Origin: Saprospiraceae bacterium
GTDB lineage: Bacteria > Bacteroidota > Bacteroidia > Chitinophagales > Saprospiraceae
NCBI GenBank assembly: GCA_020629715.1
Contig: JAHDCU010000007.1
Location: 124,001 to 188,000 of the forward strand
Direction: 5' to 3'
DNA: 64,000 bases
Shown: positions 1-9,744 of the stretch, piece after piece
How positions within the stretch are numbered: position 1 is the stretch's first letter
Layout of the letters: each line of letters begins with the position of its first letter
Made by a program: the position numbers and the translations under genes
Notes under the pieces: generated by a model
Database searches by the model: none
Told to the model about the DNA's origin: nothing
Seen by the model: only the letters and a program-made list of their open reading frames with translations

Positions 1-402
1 GATATTAGGTTTTAATAGTCCTACTCCTAGGATAATGAGTAACAGACCTGTATAAAACGCCCATAATTGCTCCACAGCTAAAATACCATGTCCCATACAA
101 AGCAAGATTCCACCGTAAAGCACCGATTTTTTCTGTCCGATGAGCTTATCAGCAATCCATCCACCAGGTATAGAAGCCACGTATACAAGCATAGTATACC
201 AACCATATAGTTTGAGAGCTTCTCCATCAGTCCAGCCCAATCCAGGATTATCTCCTTTTTCTAATGCCACGAGGTATAGTACTAGTATGGCTCTCATCCC
301 ATAATAAGAAAATCGCTCCCACATCTCCGTGAAAAATAGTACGTATAGTCCTATTGGATGTCCAAATAATTCTTTCTGATGTGCCGCAGTCGCATTGCTC
401 AT
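1..402 (-). CDS. POT/PTR2-family proton-dependent peptide transporter, N-terminal part (truncated by window edge)
   Basis: The 134 codons present are open and run out of the window at base 1, so the C-terminal part is missing. The ATG at 400-402 gives [19 protein letters not shown], followed by [16 protein letters not shown], the first helix of proton-coupled oligopeptide transporters with the ExxER-type motif involved in proton coupling. Further on are [15 protein letters not shown], the PTR2 signature loop, and GLLKPNI. The family imports di- and tripeptides across the inner membrane using the proton gradient. It is separated by 114 bases from the next minus-strand gene, so it probably has its own promoter. 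Confidence 0.9.
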   Translation of the reverse strand, partial: MSNATAAHQKELFGHPIGLYVLFFTEMWERFSYYGMRAILVLYLVALEKGDNPGLGWTDGEALKLYGWYTMLVYVASIPGGWIADKLIGQKKSVLYGGILLCMGHGILAVEQLWAFYTGLLLIILGVGLLKPNI

Positions 403-516
403 ATCGTCAGTATTGATTTTACGTTTTTTAAAACCCTTGAAAATAGCAGAAATCTATGGCAAACAGATAGAATTACCAATGAAAGATTGGTCAATAAGAG
501 GAGTGTTGATAAAAAG

Positions 517-1125
517 TCAACCTTGGAATTGAGGAGGAAGTATATTTTTCTCTACGTTAAAATTCCAGCCAGCCCCCTCTATCACGAAGCGTAGAGTCTC
601 GTATATATCATCTTTGGACTCAACAGCTCTCGTCATAAGTTCGCTATTCTTTGCTTGTTCTAATACAAAATTTTTAGCCCGACTATTCATATTATTATAG
701 TCCTCGTTACTAAAATAGTTGAATGTTCCTTGATCAATATCATAGTAATCAAGGTCATGATCTATCGATAATATCTCGGGGTCTCCAAGGTCTGTGATCG
801 TGATCGTCTTGGTCAAATCATCCATCTCCAATGCAAAATCATCGATTTTATATCCTACCAAAACTTTTGCTTTTACCCGAATAAGAGCCTTTTTTTGGAA
901 AGGAGCAATATCAAAAAACTGGTGTTCTTTGTATTTATATATTTCAGAAAGCTCTCCCTGTACCGTTGCTAACTGGGTGATGTTTTTGATTTTCTCAAGT
1001 AAAATTGTGGATTGCTCCTCAGAATTCACTTTTGGTTGAAACCACTTATATCCAAGATAAGCACCAAAAATAATGCTGAGCAAAATCAATAAAACACCGA
1101 TCAAAACTTTAATGGATATTTTCAT
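517..1125 (-). CDS. DUF4230 domain-containing membrane-anchored protein
   Basis: About 202 residues with one N-terminal transmembrane segment (VLIGVLLILLSIIFGAYLGY) and an extracytoplasmic domain matching DUF4230 by layout: an FFDIAPFQKKALIRVKAKV stretch, a middle GDPEIL motif and a C-terminal helix with ETLRFVIEG. Function is unknown for this family. A TTG at 1134 overlaps the previous stop (TTGA), but the ATG at 1125 gives the natural MKISIKVLIG start and is preferred. It follows the DUF3108 gene directly and is probably cotranscribed with it and the flippase-like gene. Confidence 0.75.
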   Translation of the reverse strand: MKISIKVLIGVLLILLSIIFGAYLGYKWFQPKVNSEEQSTILLEKIKNITQLATVQGELSEIYKYKEHQFFDIAPFQKKALIRVKAKVLVGYKIDDFALEMDDLTKTITITDLGDPEILSIDHDLDYYDIDQGTFNYFSNEDYNNMNSRAKNFVLEQAKNSELMTRAVESKDDIYETLRFVIEGAGWNFNVEKNILPPQFQG

Positions 1126-1130
1126 AAGAA

Positions 1131-1946
1131 TCAATCTAATGCATTGAGTGGATATTTCAAAGATTCGTGACTATGTAGTATCGCTTTCACCGATCCAATG
1201 GAGACTGGTGATTCTATCTGTAAAGGTACTTTATTTTGATCCGCAGAAAACCAAACCTTCATTTTACTGCCCTCTTCAAAGACGTAACTATCTACGAGTT
1301 CTGCTTCAAGCAAGTGAGTATTGTAAGTACCAAGGTTTTTGATTTTCTTCTGTTTGTTTTTCTTCTTAAGTGTTAGTCCTATATCAAAAGCCTCGTTATC
1401 AAAAAATATCGATGCGTCTAGTCTATCCTTCTTTTTCACCTGATCGATATCTACATTTCTGATCTTATAAATGATGCTAAGCATATCTTGAATACAATGG
1501 TCTGAGCTAAACTGAGCTGTCTTAGCTTGTTCACGAGATTTACCATTGACCGTAGTCATCAGCAAGGTGTCCGGATGAAAATAAATGCTATCAAACTTGA
1601 AGTACTTCCCCTCATGCACATCTCTTAAAAATGTACGTGGTTCCATAGTTTCTTTGTCACAGGAAGCGGCAAAATAATCATCTACTTTAAAGAAACTTTC
1701 ATACGAGCTAAACGTTTTTCCTCTAGCTTCAAATTTATAGTTATCCTCATTTTCCTTAACTGTAAAGACAACTTCTCCCGCAGGAATCCAAACAAACTTC
1801 CAATTGTAATAAAGTCGATATACCAATCGCTCACCATCTTGAAATGTAGTGTTTTCTGTCAAACATGAATCATAAAAGTCTTGAGCAGACATAAATGTCA
1901 GGCTCTGGAGACTAAGAAGGATGATAATGACGATTCTTGATACCAA
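1131..1946 (-). CDS. DUF3108 domain-containing secreted protein
   Basis: A 271-residue exported protein. The N terminus (IVIIILLSLQSLTFMSAQ) is a signal peptide. The body carries the DUF3108 pattern: GERLVYRLYYNWKFVWIPAGE, then FFKVDDYFAASCDKETMEP, then the DVHEGKYFKF region. The family is predicted to form a periplasmic beta-rich fold of unknown role. No ATG lies ahead of the signal peptide in this frame before a stop. The start is therefore most likely the TTG at 1946, inside the 3' end of the upstream flippase-like gene (35-base overlap), which suggests translational coupling. Confidence 0.75.
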   Translation of the reverse strand: MVSRIVIIILLSLQSLTFMSAQDFYDSCLTENTTFQDGERLVYRLYYNWKFVWIPAGEVVFTVKENEDNYKFEARGKTFSSYESFFKVDDYFAASCDKETMEPRTFLRDVHEGKYFKFDSIYFHPDTLLMTTVNGKSREQAKTAQFSSDHCIQDMLSIIYKIRNVDIDQVKKKDRLDASIFFDNEAFDIGLTLKKKNKQKKIKNLGTYNTHLLEAELVDSYVFEEGSKMKVWFSADQNKVPLQIESPVSIGSVKAILHSHESLKYPLNALD

Positions 1947-2922
1947 GGGACTGCAGTATATTTTCTTTACTAACGAAAAAAAGACCTACTAATGATGGTA
2001 ATATTATGTTAATTATCCATAAAAGTAATGTTGCCATCACAATAGCACCGTGATCTGCTACGAAAATGCCCCATATCAAAATAGCTATCTCTGCTCTAGC
2101 CAAAATACCTAAAAGTGGTGGAATCGGAAGTCCCGTCTGCAATAAGTAGATACAGGCTACACCTGAAATGATCCAATACCACTCTATATCAAATTGAAAC
2201 GCATATATAACTAAGATATACTGAGCGGAGTAAATCAGATATCTCAATATTGAATAAGCCAGTGCTTTTGTCAATAATTTTTGATCAAAGTAGTTCAATG
2301 ATGTCAACTTAGGTAACCATCGTTCAAATATGGCATAAGTTCTGAGCCATACAAGTAGCCTAGAGATCAATGTCAAATGAAAGTATAAATAAACCATCAT
2401 CACCAAAAACACTAGAATACAAGCTAGTGCTAAGCAAATTTGTAGCATATTAAGATCCAACCAATACCAAAGCACCACGGTACCTCCGAGAGCACCCAAA
2501 CCAATATTTACAACATTCTGGGCCAATGAGCCAATAAATGTAGAGATGAGCCCTTGTACATTATCTTTTGACCTTAATGGTATGATGCGTCCGGCATACT
2601 CTCCTATCCTATTTGGAGTAATGGCTGCCAAGCTCAAACCTGAACAAACACATCTTATCGACAAGGACAATGAGATATCGAATACTGGACTCAATAATGC
2701 CTTAAATCGAAGCGACTCTAAAAACCAATTAATCGGCATCAATAAAATGATGAGAAAAAGGTACCAAAAATTCAGTTTCTGAATAGTAAGCCAAATGCTA
2801 TGTAGACTGTCTGATAAAGACAGATCAGAGACATGGAGTTGATTATACAAGAGATAGATCAACAGTATTGCAATTGCAATTTTGATGAAAACATTAATAA
2901 CCTTGAACCACGAAGCATGCAC
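1912..2922 (-). CDS. Lysylphosphatidylglycerol synthase TM-region / flippase-like membrane protein
   Basis: A 336-residue protein with about eight hydrophobic segments and the ITPNRIGEYAGR motif typical of the UPF0104/AglD-like family, which corresponds to the membrane part of MprF. Such proteins are thought to flip or carry lipid-linked groups, but no soluble synthetase domain is present here, so the substrate is unknown. The start is a GTG at 2922 because an in-frame stop lies immediately upstream. It diverges from ruvC, with 89 bases between, and heads a three-gene minus-strand group with DUF3108 and DUF4230. Confidence 0.7.
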   Translation of the reverse strand: MHASWFKVINVFIKIAIAILLIYLLYNQLHVSDLSLSDSLHSIWLTIQKLNFWYLFLIILLMPINWFLESLRFKALLSPVFDISLSLSIRCVCSGLSLAAITPNRIGEYAGRIIPLRSKDNVQGLISTFIGSLAQNVVNIGLGALGGTVVLWYWLDLNMLQICLALACILVFLVMMVYLYFHLTLISRLLVWLRTYAIFERWLPKLTSLNYFDQKLLTKALAYSILRYLIYSAQYILVIYAFQFDIEWYWIISGVACIYLLQTGLPIPPLLGILARAEIAILIWGIFVADHGAIVMATLLLWIINIILPSLVGLFFVSKENILQSLGIKNRHYHPS

Positions 2923-3011
2923 TCAATAAAGGTACACGACTTAATGCATGATTGTATATCAGAGCTAAGAAAAGCTAAAATAAGGACAAACATATTAGTA
3001 TATTTACATAT

Positions 3012-3572
3012 ATGAATGGCAAATACAAAATACTCGGAGTTGATCCGGGCACCAACGTGCTTGGTTATGCCATACTGGAGGTGGATAGTAAAAAACTGAA
3101 ATTAATAGATCTAGGCGTCATGAAACTTGCCAAGCTTGAAGACCATCAAACCAAGCTCAAAGAAATATTTTTACAACTACAGGAAATCATAGAAACCTAT
3201 TTACCTAAATATCTAGCCATAGAGGCTCCATTTTATGGCAAGAATGTACAGTCTATGCTCAAGCTAGGACGTGCCCAAGGTGTATGTATGGCTGCGGCTA
3301 TGACCATGGGCCTTGAGATCACAGAATATTCACCAAAAAAGATTAAACAATCCATCACTGGCAATGGTAATGCTTCCAAAGAGCAAGTAAGCTCCATGAC
3401 AGAACATATTTTAAAAACAAAAATTACTACAAAGTACCTAGATGCAACCGATGCGTTGGCAACTGCGATCTGTCATTACAACCAACTCCAGAGTCCTCTA
3501 GCTGGTATGAAGTCTTATAAAGGCTGGGATGCTTTTTTAAAGAAAAATCCGGGCCGTCTGAAAAAATTCTAA
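3012..3572 (+). CDS. ruvC: Crossover junction endodeoxyribonuclease RuvC
   Basis: A 186-residue Holliday-junction resolvase that cuts four-way junctions in complex with RuvAB during recombination repair. The acidic catalytic residues are all visible: D11 in GVDPGTN, E71 in LAIEAPFYG, and D144 and D147 in YLDATDALATAICH. Length is close to the family norm of about 170-190. It is transcribed alone on the plus strand, and its stop codon overlaps the stop of the convergent HIT gene by 4 bases. Confidence 0.95.
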   Translation: MNGKYKILGVDPGTNVLGYAILEVDSKKLKLIDLGVMKLAKLEDHQTKLKEIFLQLQEIIETYLPKYLAIEAPFYGKNVQSMLKLGRAQGVCMAAAMTMGLEITEYSPKKIKQSITGNGNASKEQVSSMTEHILKTKITTKYLDATDALATAICHYNQLQSPLAGMKSYKGWDAFLKKNPGRLKKF

Positions 3573-3976
3573 GTATTTTGCCGTTTGTACGCTTGAGCAA
3601 TTCTATTGGCTATGCTTTTCATTTCTGACGGCTCGAGACTGAGCTTGGCTTTACTAAAATCTAAATCAGACACCTTATCAATAGGTACCAAATGTACATG
3701 AGCATGAGCCACCTCTAAACCAATGACCGCAACTCCTATGCGTTCACAAGGTATGACCGCCTCGATTGCTTTAGCAACATCTTTGGCAAATGACATTAGA
3801 CCAATATATACATCTGTATTCAAATCAAAGATATAATCAACCTCTTGCTTTGGAATCACTAGTGTATGTCCCTCATGCAATGGATTGATGTCCAAAAAAG
3901 CATAGTAATCATCCGTCTCCGCAATTTTATACGAAGGAATCTCTCCCTTCACTATTTTGGTAAAAATAGAAGCCAT
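3569..3976 (-). CDS. HIT family protein (histidine-triad nucleotide-binding)
   Basis: A 135-residue protein beginning MASIFTKIVKGEIPSYK, the usual opening of bacterial HIT proteins. The catalytic triad HAHVH is at residues 91-95 in VAHAHVHLVPI. The family hydrolyses purine nucleoside phosphoramidates or related substrates in the cytoplasm. It starts 4 bases after the greA stop and so is almost certainly cotranscribed with greA. It ends by overlapping the ruvC stop from the opposite strand. Confidence 0.92.
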   Translation of the reverse strand: MASIFTKIVKGEIPSYKIAETDDYYAFLDINPLHEGHTLVIPKQEVDYIFDLNTDVYIGLMSFAKDVAKAIEAVIPCERIGVAVIGLEVAHAHVHLVPIDKVSDLDFSKAKLSLEPSEMKSIANRIAQAYKRQNT

Positions 3977-3980
3977 ACAG

Positions 3981-4454
3981 CTATATCGTGATATTCTTAA
4001 TTTCGAATTGCATAGTTCCTCCCGGGGTAGTTACTTCTGCAATTTCACCAACTTTCTTACCCAATAATCCTGATCCCAGAGGTGATGTTACAGATATTTT
4101 TTTTGCCTTTAGATCCGCCTCGGATTCAGATACAAGATGATAGGTTACTTCCTTATTATTTCGTTTATTTTCTATCGTTACTTTTGATAATACTGTAACC
4201 TTTGAAGTGTCGAGCTGAGACGCATCCAATATCCTTGAATTCGCCAATGCTTTTTCCATTTCATTGATCTTCATCTCTAGCATTCCTTGCGCATCTTTGG
4301 CAGCATCGTATTCTGCATTTTCAGAAAGATCTCCTTTATCTCGAGCCTCAGCTATAGCTGCCGCCACTTCTTGTCTACCCGTAGTTTTGAGGTGCTCCAG
4401 CTCTGCTGAAAGCTTGTCGTAACCCTCTTGGGTCATATAATTTACACTTGACAT
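3981..4454 (-). CDS. greA: Transcription elongation factor GreA
   Basis: A 157-residue protein of standard GreA length. The N-terminal coiled-coil contains MTQEGYDKLSAELEHLKT, and DKGDLSENAEYDAAK matches the conserved tip region that places two acidic residues in the RNA polymerase secondary channel. The C-terminal FKBP-like domain ends with the SPLGSGLLGKKVGE motif. GreA rescues backtracked polymerase by stimulating transcript cleavage. It lies upstream of the HIT gene and downstream of the hairpin that closes the outer-membrane cassette. Confidence 0.95.
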   Translation of the reverse strand: MSSVNYMTQEGYDKLSAELEHLKTTGRQEVAAAIAEARDKGDLSENAEYDAAKDAQGMLEMKINEMEKALANSRILDASQLDTSKVTVLSKVTIENKRNNKEVTYHLVSESEADLKAKKISVTSPLGSGLLGKKVGEIAEVTTPGGTMQFEIKNITI

Positions 4455-4494
4455 GATACTGTTATTTTATAAGTAATCATAATGCTATAAACGC

Positions 4495-4528
4495 AGAAAA
4501 CGTTTCTTGTTTTAAAGAAACGTTTTCT
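4495..4528 (-). terminator. 14-bp perfect hairpin after the PorV-like gene
   Basis: Arms 4495-4508 (agaaaacgtttctt) and 4515-4528 (aagaaacgttttct) pair perfectly around a 6-base loop. It sits between the PorV-like stop (4557) and the greA start (4454). There is no long T-run beyond the arms on the minus strand, so it may act as a terminator or as an mRNA-stabilising hairpin. Confidence 0.65.
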
Positions 4529-4556
4529 AAATATAAAATTAATTTTTTTGCTGCAA

Positions 4557-5609
4557 TTAGAAACTCAATCTCACTGCCACATTGTGAGTACCATTAAATG
4601 GATCTGTTGCTCTATATCCGTAATCGATGCCGATAGTTTGATTGCTGCCTCTACGGATAGGTACATTTAAAGATACCCCTCCAGCTAAACCAGAATAAAT
4701 ACTCTCGGTAGCAATATCGTTTGCAGTACCTACATCCGTACGGTATGCTCCTCTAAGGACAAATCTTTCTAAGAAAAATAACTCTAGCCCTACTCCAAGC
4801 TGATCTAATGAAAAGGCATTAGATGTAAAATTACCGATACCTCTCACATATATATCATCCATAAGATATACATCGTAAGATAATCCGATATTCAATACAG
4901 ATGGCAACTCAAAAGACTCCGCTCTACGGTTAATGGTAAGAGTAACATCCTCATTACCCGGCGCTGGCCCTTGGAAAGATAGCCCTTCACCACTAAACTT
5001 CATTGGAGATCCTATATTTCTAAGAGATATACCAAGCTTAAACTCATCTCTATCTCCAGTGACATATTGAATACCAGCGTCCAAAGCAAATCCCCTCGCA
5101 GATACATCAGTTGTAGATTCACTGATAATTCTGAAAAGTAAACCTACCGAAATTTTATTATCGTACGTATATGCATATCCAAGTCCCATATGGAAAAAAC
5201 TAGGAGAATAAGACGCTCCTGTTCCCTCTGGTTGATCTTCAGTACGTACGGTAATATCTCCAAAATCTACTGCCATCAAGCTTATACCAAAGGCTCCATT
5301 GGACCCAACGCTTTGTGCATATCCTAGGGCATTTAGATTAATACCCGTACCAGAATATAGACTCGTACTACCAGCATAAAGCTCTGTACTATTTATTCTA
5401 CCAAGGCCCGCTACATTGAGACGCATAGACTCCACACCTGTAATAGAGGAAGTATTGAGCGTATGTAGACCCGCAGATCTAGCCCATGGATTAAATAAAA
5501 GTTCACCTGCTCCAGCTTCACCTTGCCTATCCGGATTACCTGCAAAAGTAGTCGCAGCGCTCATGAGCATCAAACAAGTAAAAAGTATAGTGTAAATATT
5601 TTTATTCAT
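4557..5609 (-). CDS. PorV/PorQ family outer-membrane beta-barrel protein
   Basis: A 350-residue exported protein. A signal peptide (YTILFTCLMLMSAATTFAG) is followed by GAGELLFNPWARSAG and then the glycine- and aromatic-rich alternating pattern of a FadL-like barrel, ending in AVRLSF with a terminal Phe. It matches the PorV/PorQ group; PorV itself shuttles T9SS cargo to the cell surface. It follows a giant secreted protein and a TonB-dependent receptor on the same strand. A dedicated secretion or surface-docking partner for the 1348-aa neighbour is therefore a reasonable inference, not proven. Confidence 0.8.
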   Translation of the reverse strand: MNKNIYTILFTCLMLMSAATTFAGNPDRQGEAGAGELLFNPWARSAGLHTLNTSSITGVESMRLNVAGLGRINSTELYAGSTSLYSGTGINLNALGYAQSVGSNGAFGISLMAVDFGDITVRTEDQPEGTGASYSPSFFHMGLGYAYTYDNKISVGLLFRIISESTTDVSARGFALDAGIQYVTGDRDEFKLGISLRNIGSPMKFSGEGLSFQGPAPGNEDVTLTINRRAESFELPSVLNIGLSYDVYLMDDIYVRGIGNFTSNAFSLDQLGVGLELFFLERFVLRGAYRTDVGTANDIATESIYSGLAGGVSLNVPIRRGSNQTIGIDYGYRATDPFNGTHNVAVRLSF

Positions 5610-5683
5610 AAAAGTCGATTTCTAATCGTTAGATAATCAACGTAGAGCACTTCAATAAGAGCACTCTACGTCGAATATTATTT

Positions 5684-8600
5684 TTATAATCCCGTAGGAT
5701 CAAATTGTCTATTAATACCAAACCATTTGATGGTTCTCTCTTCTCCTAGCTCTGGAGCGACTACGTGTATAATGTAAACACCACTCGCAATAGGAATACC
5801 CGCATAATTCTTCAGGTTCCATTCTAGGTCTGGGGTAGTTTGTCCCTGTGTAATACCTGGATTAGTACCTGGTTTATTAGTAGCTACCTCATCTCTTCTA
5901 AATTGTCTGATAAATTTACCATCCAAAGAATAAATCGTTACGTCTGCTCTATCCGGCAGATTAGTAATCTTCACTGTATTGGTAAACTGTGTCACCTCAT
6001 ACGAAGAAGAAGCATAATAAGGATTAGGTACTGCGGCTACATTAGCTAATGCTCCCTCGTACTCACTATCTTCTAAAGGTTTAGCTTCGGTACCTTCAAA
6101 ATTTAAACGGTATCGAGGTAAACCACCTACAGGGTTACAACTCAGTGGGTCCTCAGCATCTGTAACATTCTCCTTGCCGTATGGCTTAGTCACCCGTAGC
6201 GAAACGGTTACATCGTTTGGAATAAGTCCATCTTCTACAGATAATAATTCTGTATCTGGAGCAAGTATAGGTAGACCCGCCCAGTTAATCAATTGAAAAG
6301 CATCGAGTTTCTGAATAAAGAAGTTTTTGCTTAAGGTCTCTCTAATGAATTCACATTCATCGTACTCTTGTCTTGTAACGTAGATAAAATGTTGACCACC
6401 TGAAGAAAGAGCAGACATTCCTAATCCTCCTAAAGAGTCGCTTATTGCTTGACTTGTTACTTCATTAGATGGGTTGAAAATCATATCATCACCATTTGCA
6501 ATGATATCCAAATCCTGTGCTAACTCACTATTGTATATTGAGTTTTCGCCAAAGAATATATTCAATCGTTTTCCGGTTATAACATCGATTGCATATCCTG
6601 GGAACCATCCCATACCCTGACCATCACCATCTGAGTTACCATCTTTTCCTACAGAATCGGACATTCTTAACTCAAATTGCTCAGCCTCTCCTACAGTATT
6701 GAAACCTTCGGTAGAGTTTTGAGAAGTACCCATTTCTACTACTACACATCTGCTCCACTTACTTTTATCCGAAGTAAATACAATGTCAACATTATTGAGA
6801 TATTCTAATCCAAATCCATTTCTGATGAATCCTTGACCCGCATTGGTTAACCATGCTGGGGTAATATAGTCAACAAATCCATTAACTCCTGGCTCCCAAT
6901 CCGCTAACATAAATGGATTAAAAAAGGATGATCCATTAAGATTAGAGTATGCCTGACTTGGATCTAAAGCCTCATCTTTTTCTCCGTTGTTGGTTTTGAT
7001 ATAATTATAAGCACCTGCGAAACCAAGTCCTATGTTGGTATCATCACCCAAACCTGAAAGCCAGTTACTACCACTCGCATCCGCGTAATTAATACTACCG
7101 CCTATTACACCATTACTTTCATCTAAGGTCACACCAGGTTCCTCTTCTTGACCGATAGTAACAGAAAATCCATATTCTGATATGAGTTGCTCATTGACTT
7201 CTTCTAATGTAGACATTGAAGCGATTTCTCTACCAGTACTGGTCTCCGTCATTTTCCATCGTGCATCTTCACTGAGATCACATATACCATCATTGTAATC
7301 ACCCGTAACTTCCAATATAAACTCTCCATCTACTACTTCTAGTGGGTTATAAATACTGACATTTACTGGCCCTGCACCTTTCACATAGGTGATCTCTCCA
7401 TTTGCAGTACCTTCCAATATGGCGTCTCTAGATTCATCAGTAATTTGTACAAAAGAATTACCTGTACCCGAACCATCAAGTCTAGTCACTATAGGACCAT
7501 CTCCGTAAGCAGAGTTTAGCTCTTCGTATACGATTGGTCTTGGTAATGCAGTATAAGTTCTGATATTTCCACGACCTTGCAAGTAAGGATTTCTCTGACC
7601 TAACTCAGTAATAGAACTAAACTGATCGAAATTATTGTGGCCATAAGCCGTGACCATAAAGTAATAAGGCTTATGATTGACTAATCGACTATCTCCATCT
7701 GCAAATTGATCGCTGGTTATTCTGAATGTATTTCTAATACCTTCGTTTTCACCTTCGACCTCACTATTCGCTGTCCAAAGACGAGTACCGTTGAACGGAT
7801 CTATTTCAGCAGTCCAGTTAAAGATCTGACTTACATCGTTTTTAATATCTACTTGTCTGATCAATCTTGCTCTCTCGATATCATCCAGCTCCTGTGGAGT
7901 GACATTAAACTCGGCAAGCTGATATACTTGGTACCCCTCAAATACATATAAAGAATCTGGATTATCCTCAGGTACTAGTGGCGAAACTTCACTATAGCTC
8001 TCAAATTTATTATTCGAGGTTATTTCATCGTTGGATAATACGAGAATGATTTCACGATCTAGTTCTACTAAGCATACATCTGGCGCATCTGGACCATCGA
8101 TAATATCAAAGCATCTATCAAATAAATCTTGAGCAAGATCATCTGCGTTCTGTAGCTCCGAAATATTTGGACATGGGTAATCCTGATTAGGAACCCATAC
8201 CACACCTATGATAAGCTCATTTACAGCCTGAGGTTGTAATAATAATGGACCTGTCGCTTGCAGCGTACGACGATCACCAAATGGTAGATCTGCTGTACAC
8301 ATTGACCAACCACTACCATCGCTTGGATCACTCGGGAATACATACTTGACAGTATCTGTACTACCAGGAGTATAACCTGATCCACCAGCTGTTACTGCTG
8401 TTCCATCTCTCCAGTTACCTAAAAGATAGTTATAATACTGTTCTGCAATAGCTGGATCTGTAGTCGCAGGAGGTGGGTTACCAATACTCGCATTATTCAT
8501 ATAGATGAAAGAAGTCATACCTTCCTCAACCTCAGCATCGATGAGTCCCTGATAGCCAAGAGGTGGTGTAACCAATTCTCCCTCTGAGTTGAAAATCTTT

Positions 8601-9730
8601 GGACTTAAAGGGCCTCTAAAGTAATCAACCCCTAAAATTGGAACTTCATCCTCATATGTATTTACACCGCCAGGACAAGTAATACCAACATCACCATCCA
8701 ATGCATCCTCATTGTAAACATATGCAAGTGAACGTTCTACATCACAACCAATGTAATCATCAGAATAACATCCTAAATCTGGATCTACCCACATAGCAAA
8801 ATAACAATCTTGAATATCGTCTTGGGCTCTATTGATCAACTTATACCTTTGGAAAGTCATATCATTGATCTCATCATTGGTTGCGTATGCAAATGATTGC
8901 ACTTGTACTTCCATATTGATAGCATCACCCATGGTTTCACTATGTACACCACCTGCATCATTATAGATCCAGAAAATCATTTCATCTGGTACTAATTCAG
9001 TAGCTGCTGCTCTATTTGCAGGCTCACAATCACGGATTTCAATGATTGGAAAATCACCGTTACATGGGTTATAATTACCATCTTGATCTTCATCCCAAAA
9101 TGAACCCAAACCCTGACCCGTATTTGGTAGATCAAACTCGTATCTATCTAAAAACTCTCCATTACCCTTGCCTGGCCAATACAAAACATTATCCGTAACG
9201 GAATCACAAGGAAATTGCTCCCCTGTCGCAACCGATTGATTATATAAGTTGATAATATTTCGTATTTCGTCACCCTGTACGGTAAAGAAACGGTCCCAAT
9301 CTTCGCAGATCGCTTTATCTGTACCTCCAGTTTCAGGATCAAGCGGACCGGTATAAAAGTCATTACTCGTACCATTTCGGTAAGTAACACCCGCAAGCTT
9401 AAGGTTACCTTGAGGGTCAGTACCACCAATCCAAACACCACCAGCAAATATGGAAGATTTTTCGAGTTCTCCTGGTGCAGGTTGTGGAACGATGTATTTA
9501 CCATCTTGTAAATCCCACCATACATCACCACCGGTATTCAACCTAGCTCGTACGTTGTTTATATTTTGATCTATCTGTCTTTCGGCAGGTAGACAGTCTT
9601 CTCTAAAGTTTAGTTCCGTAGTCGTCACTTTGGGCTTATTGGCCTTACGATTTGGATCTATGTGCCCGTAGCTCAATGTAGAGAATGCTACAAGCGTAAT
9701 TAAGGATAATATCAACCTCATATTAAACAT
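5684..9730 (-). CDS. Large secreted protein with C-terminal FlgD/T9SS-like sorting domain
   Basis: A 1348-residue protein with signal peptide MRLILSLITLVAFSTLSYG. It holds a very acidic, Cys-containing extracellular body with many D/N-rich turns (DEDQDGNYNPCNGDFP, DPDLGCYSDDYIGCD). The last ~110 residues (VPNPYYASSSYEV, VTIYSLDGKFIRQF, GVYIIHVVAPELGEER) form the Ig-like fold seen in FlgD/T9SS C-terminal domains. No enzymatic motif was recognised. It lies 14 bases downstream of the TonB-dependent receptor and 74 bases upstream of the PorV-like gene, so all three are probably one transcript. Confidence 0.75.
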   Translation of the reverse strand: MFNMRLILSLITLVAFSTLSYGHIDPNRKANKPKVTTTELNFREDCLPAERQIDQNINNVRARLNTGGDVWWDLQDGKYIVPQPAPGELEKSSIFAGGVWIGGTDPQGNLKLAGVTYRNGTSNDFYTGPLDPETGGTDKAICEDWDRFFTVQGDEIRNIINLYNQSVATGEQFPCDSVTDNVLYWPGKGNGEFLDRYEFDLPNTGQGLGSFWDEDQDGNYNPCNGDFPIIEIRDCEPANRAAATELVPDEMIFWIYNDAGGVHSETMGDAINMEVQVQSFAYATNDEINDMTFQRYKLINRAQDDIQDCYFAMWVDPDLGCYSDDYIGCDVERSLAYVYNEDALDGDVGITCPGGVNTYEDEVPILGVDYFRGPLSPKIFNSEGELVTPPLGYQGLIDAEVEEGMTSFIYMNNASIGNPPPATTDPAIAEQYYNYLLGNWRDGTAVTAGGSGYTPGSTDTVKYVFPSDPSDGSGWSMCTADLPFGDRRTLQATGPLLLQPQAVNELIIGVVWVPNQDYPCPNISELQNADDLAQDLFDRCFDIIDGPDAPDVCLVELDREIILVLSNDEITSNNKFESYSEVSPLVPEDNPDSLYVFEGYQVYQLAEFNVTPQELDDIERARLIRQVDIKNDVSQIFNWTAEIDPFNGTRLWTANSEVEGENEGIRNTFRITSDQFADGDSRLVNHKPYYFMVTAYGHNNFDQFSSITELGQRNPYLQGRGNIRTYTALPRPIVYEELNSAYGDGPIVTRLDGSGTGNSFVQITDESRDAILEGTANGEITYVKGAGPVNVSIYNPLEVVDGEFILEVTGDYNDGICDLSEDARWKMTETSTGREIASMSTLEEVNEQLISEYGFSVTIGQEEEPGVTLDESNGVIGGSINYADASGSNWLSGLGDDTNIGLGFAGAYNYIKTNNGEKDEALDPSQAYSNLNGSSFFNPFMLADWEPGVNGFVDYITPAWLTNAGQGFIRNGFGLEYLNNVDIVFTSDKSKWSRCVVVEMGTSQNSTEGFNTVGEAEQFELRMSDSVGKDGNSDGDGQGMGWFPGYAIDVITGKRLNIFFGENSIYNSELAQDLDIIANGDDMIFNPSNEVTSQAISDSLGGLGMSALSSGGQHFIYVTRQEYDECEFIRETLSKNFFIQKLDAFQLINWAGLPILAPDTELLSVEDGLIPNDVTVSLRVTKPYGKENVTDAEDPLSCNPVGGLPRYRLNFEGTEAKPLEDSEYEGALANVAAVPNPYYASSSYEVTQFTNTVKITNLPDRADVTIYSLDGKFIRQFRRDEVATNKPGTNPGITQGQTTPDLEWNLKNYAGIPIASGVYIIHVVAPELGEERTIKWFGINRQFDPTGL

Positions 9731-9744
9731 GGTTTTTATTTTTT

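Noticed and set aside
2906-2922. gaaccacgaag near the flippase-like start as another copy of the GxxExxY arm
   Set aside because: Only the first few bases match. It lies in coding sequence and lacks the ggagaacac core.
9148-9531. 127-codon ORF inside the 1348-aa secreted-protein gene
   Set aside because: Same-strand frame shadow of a long, continuous gene with a signal peptide and sorting domain.
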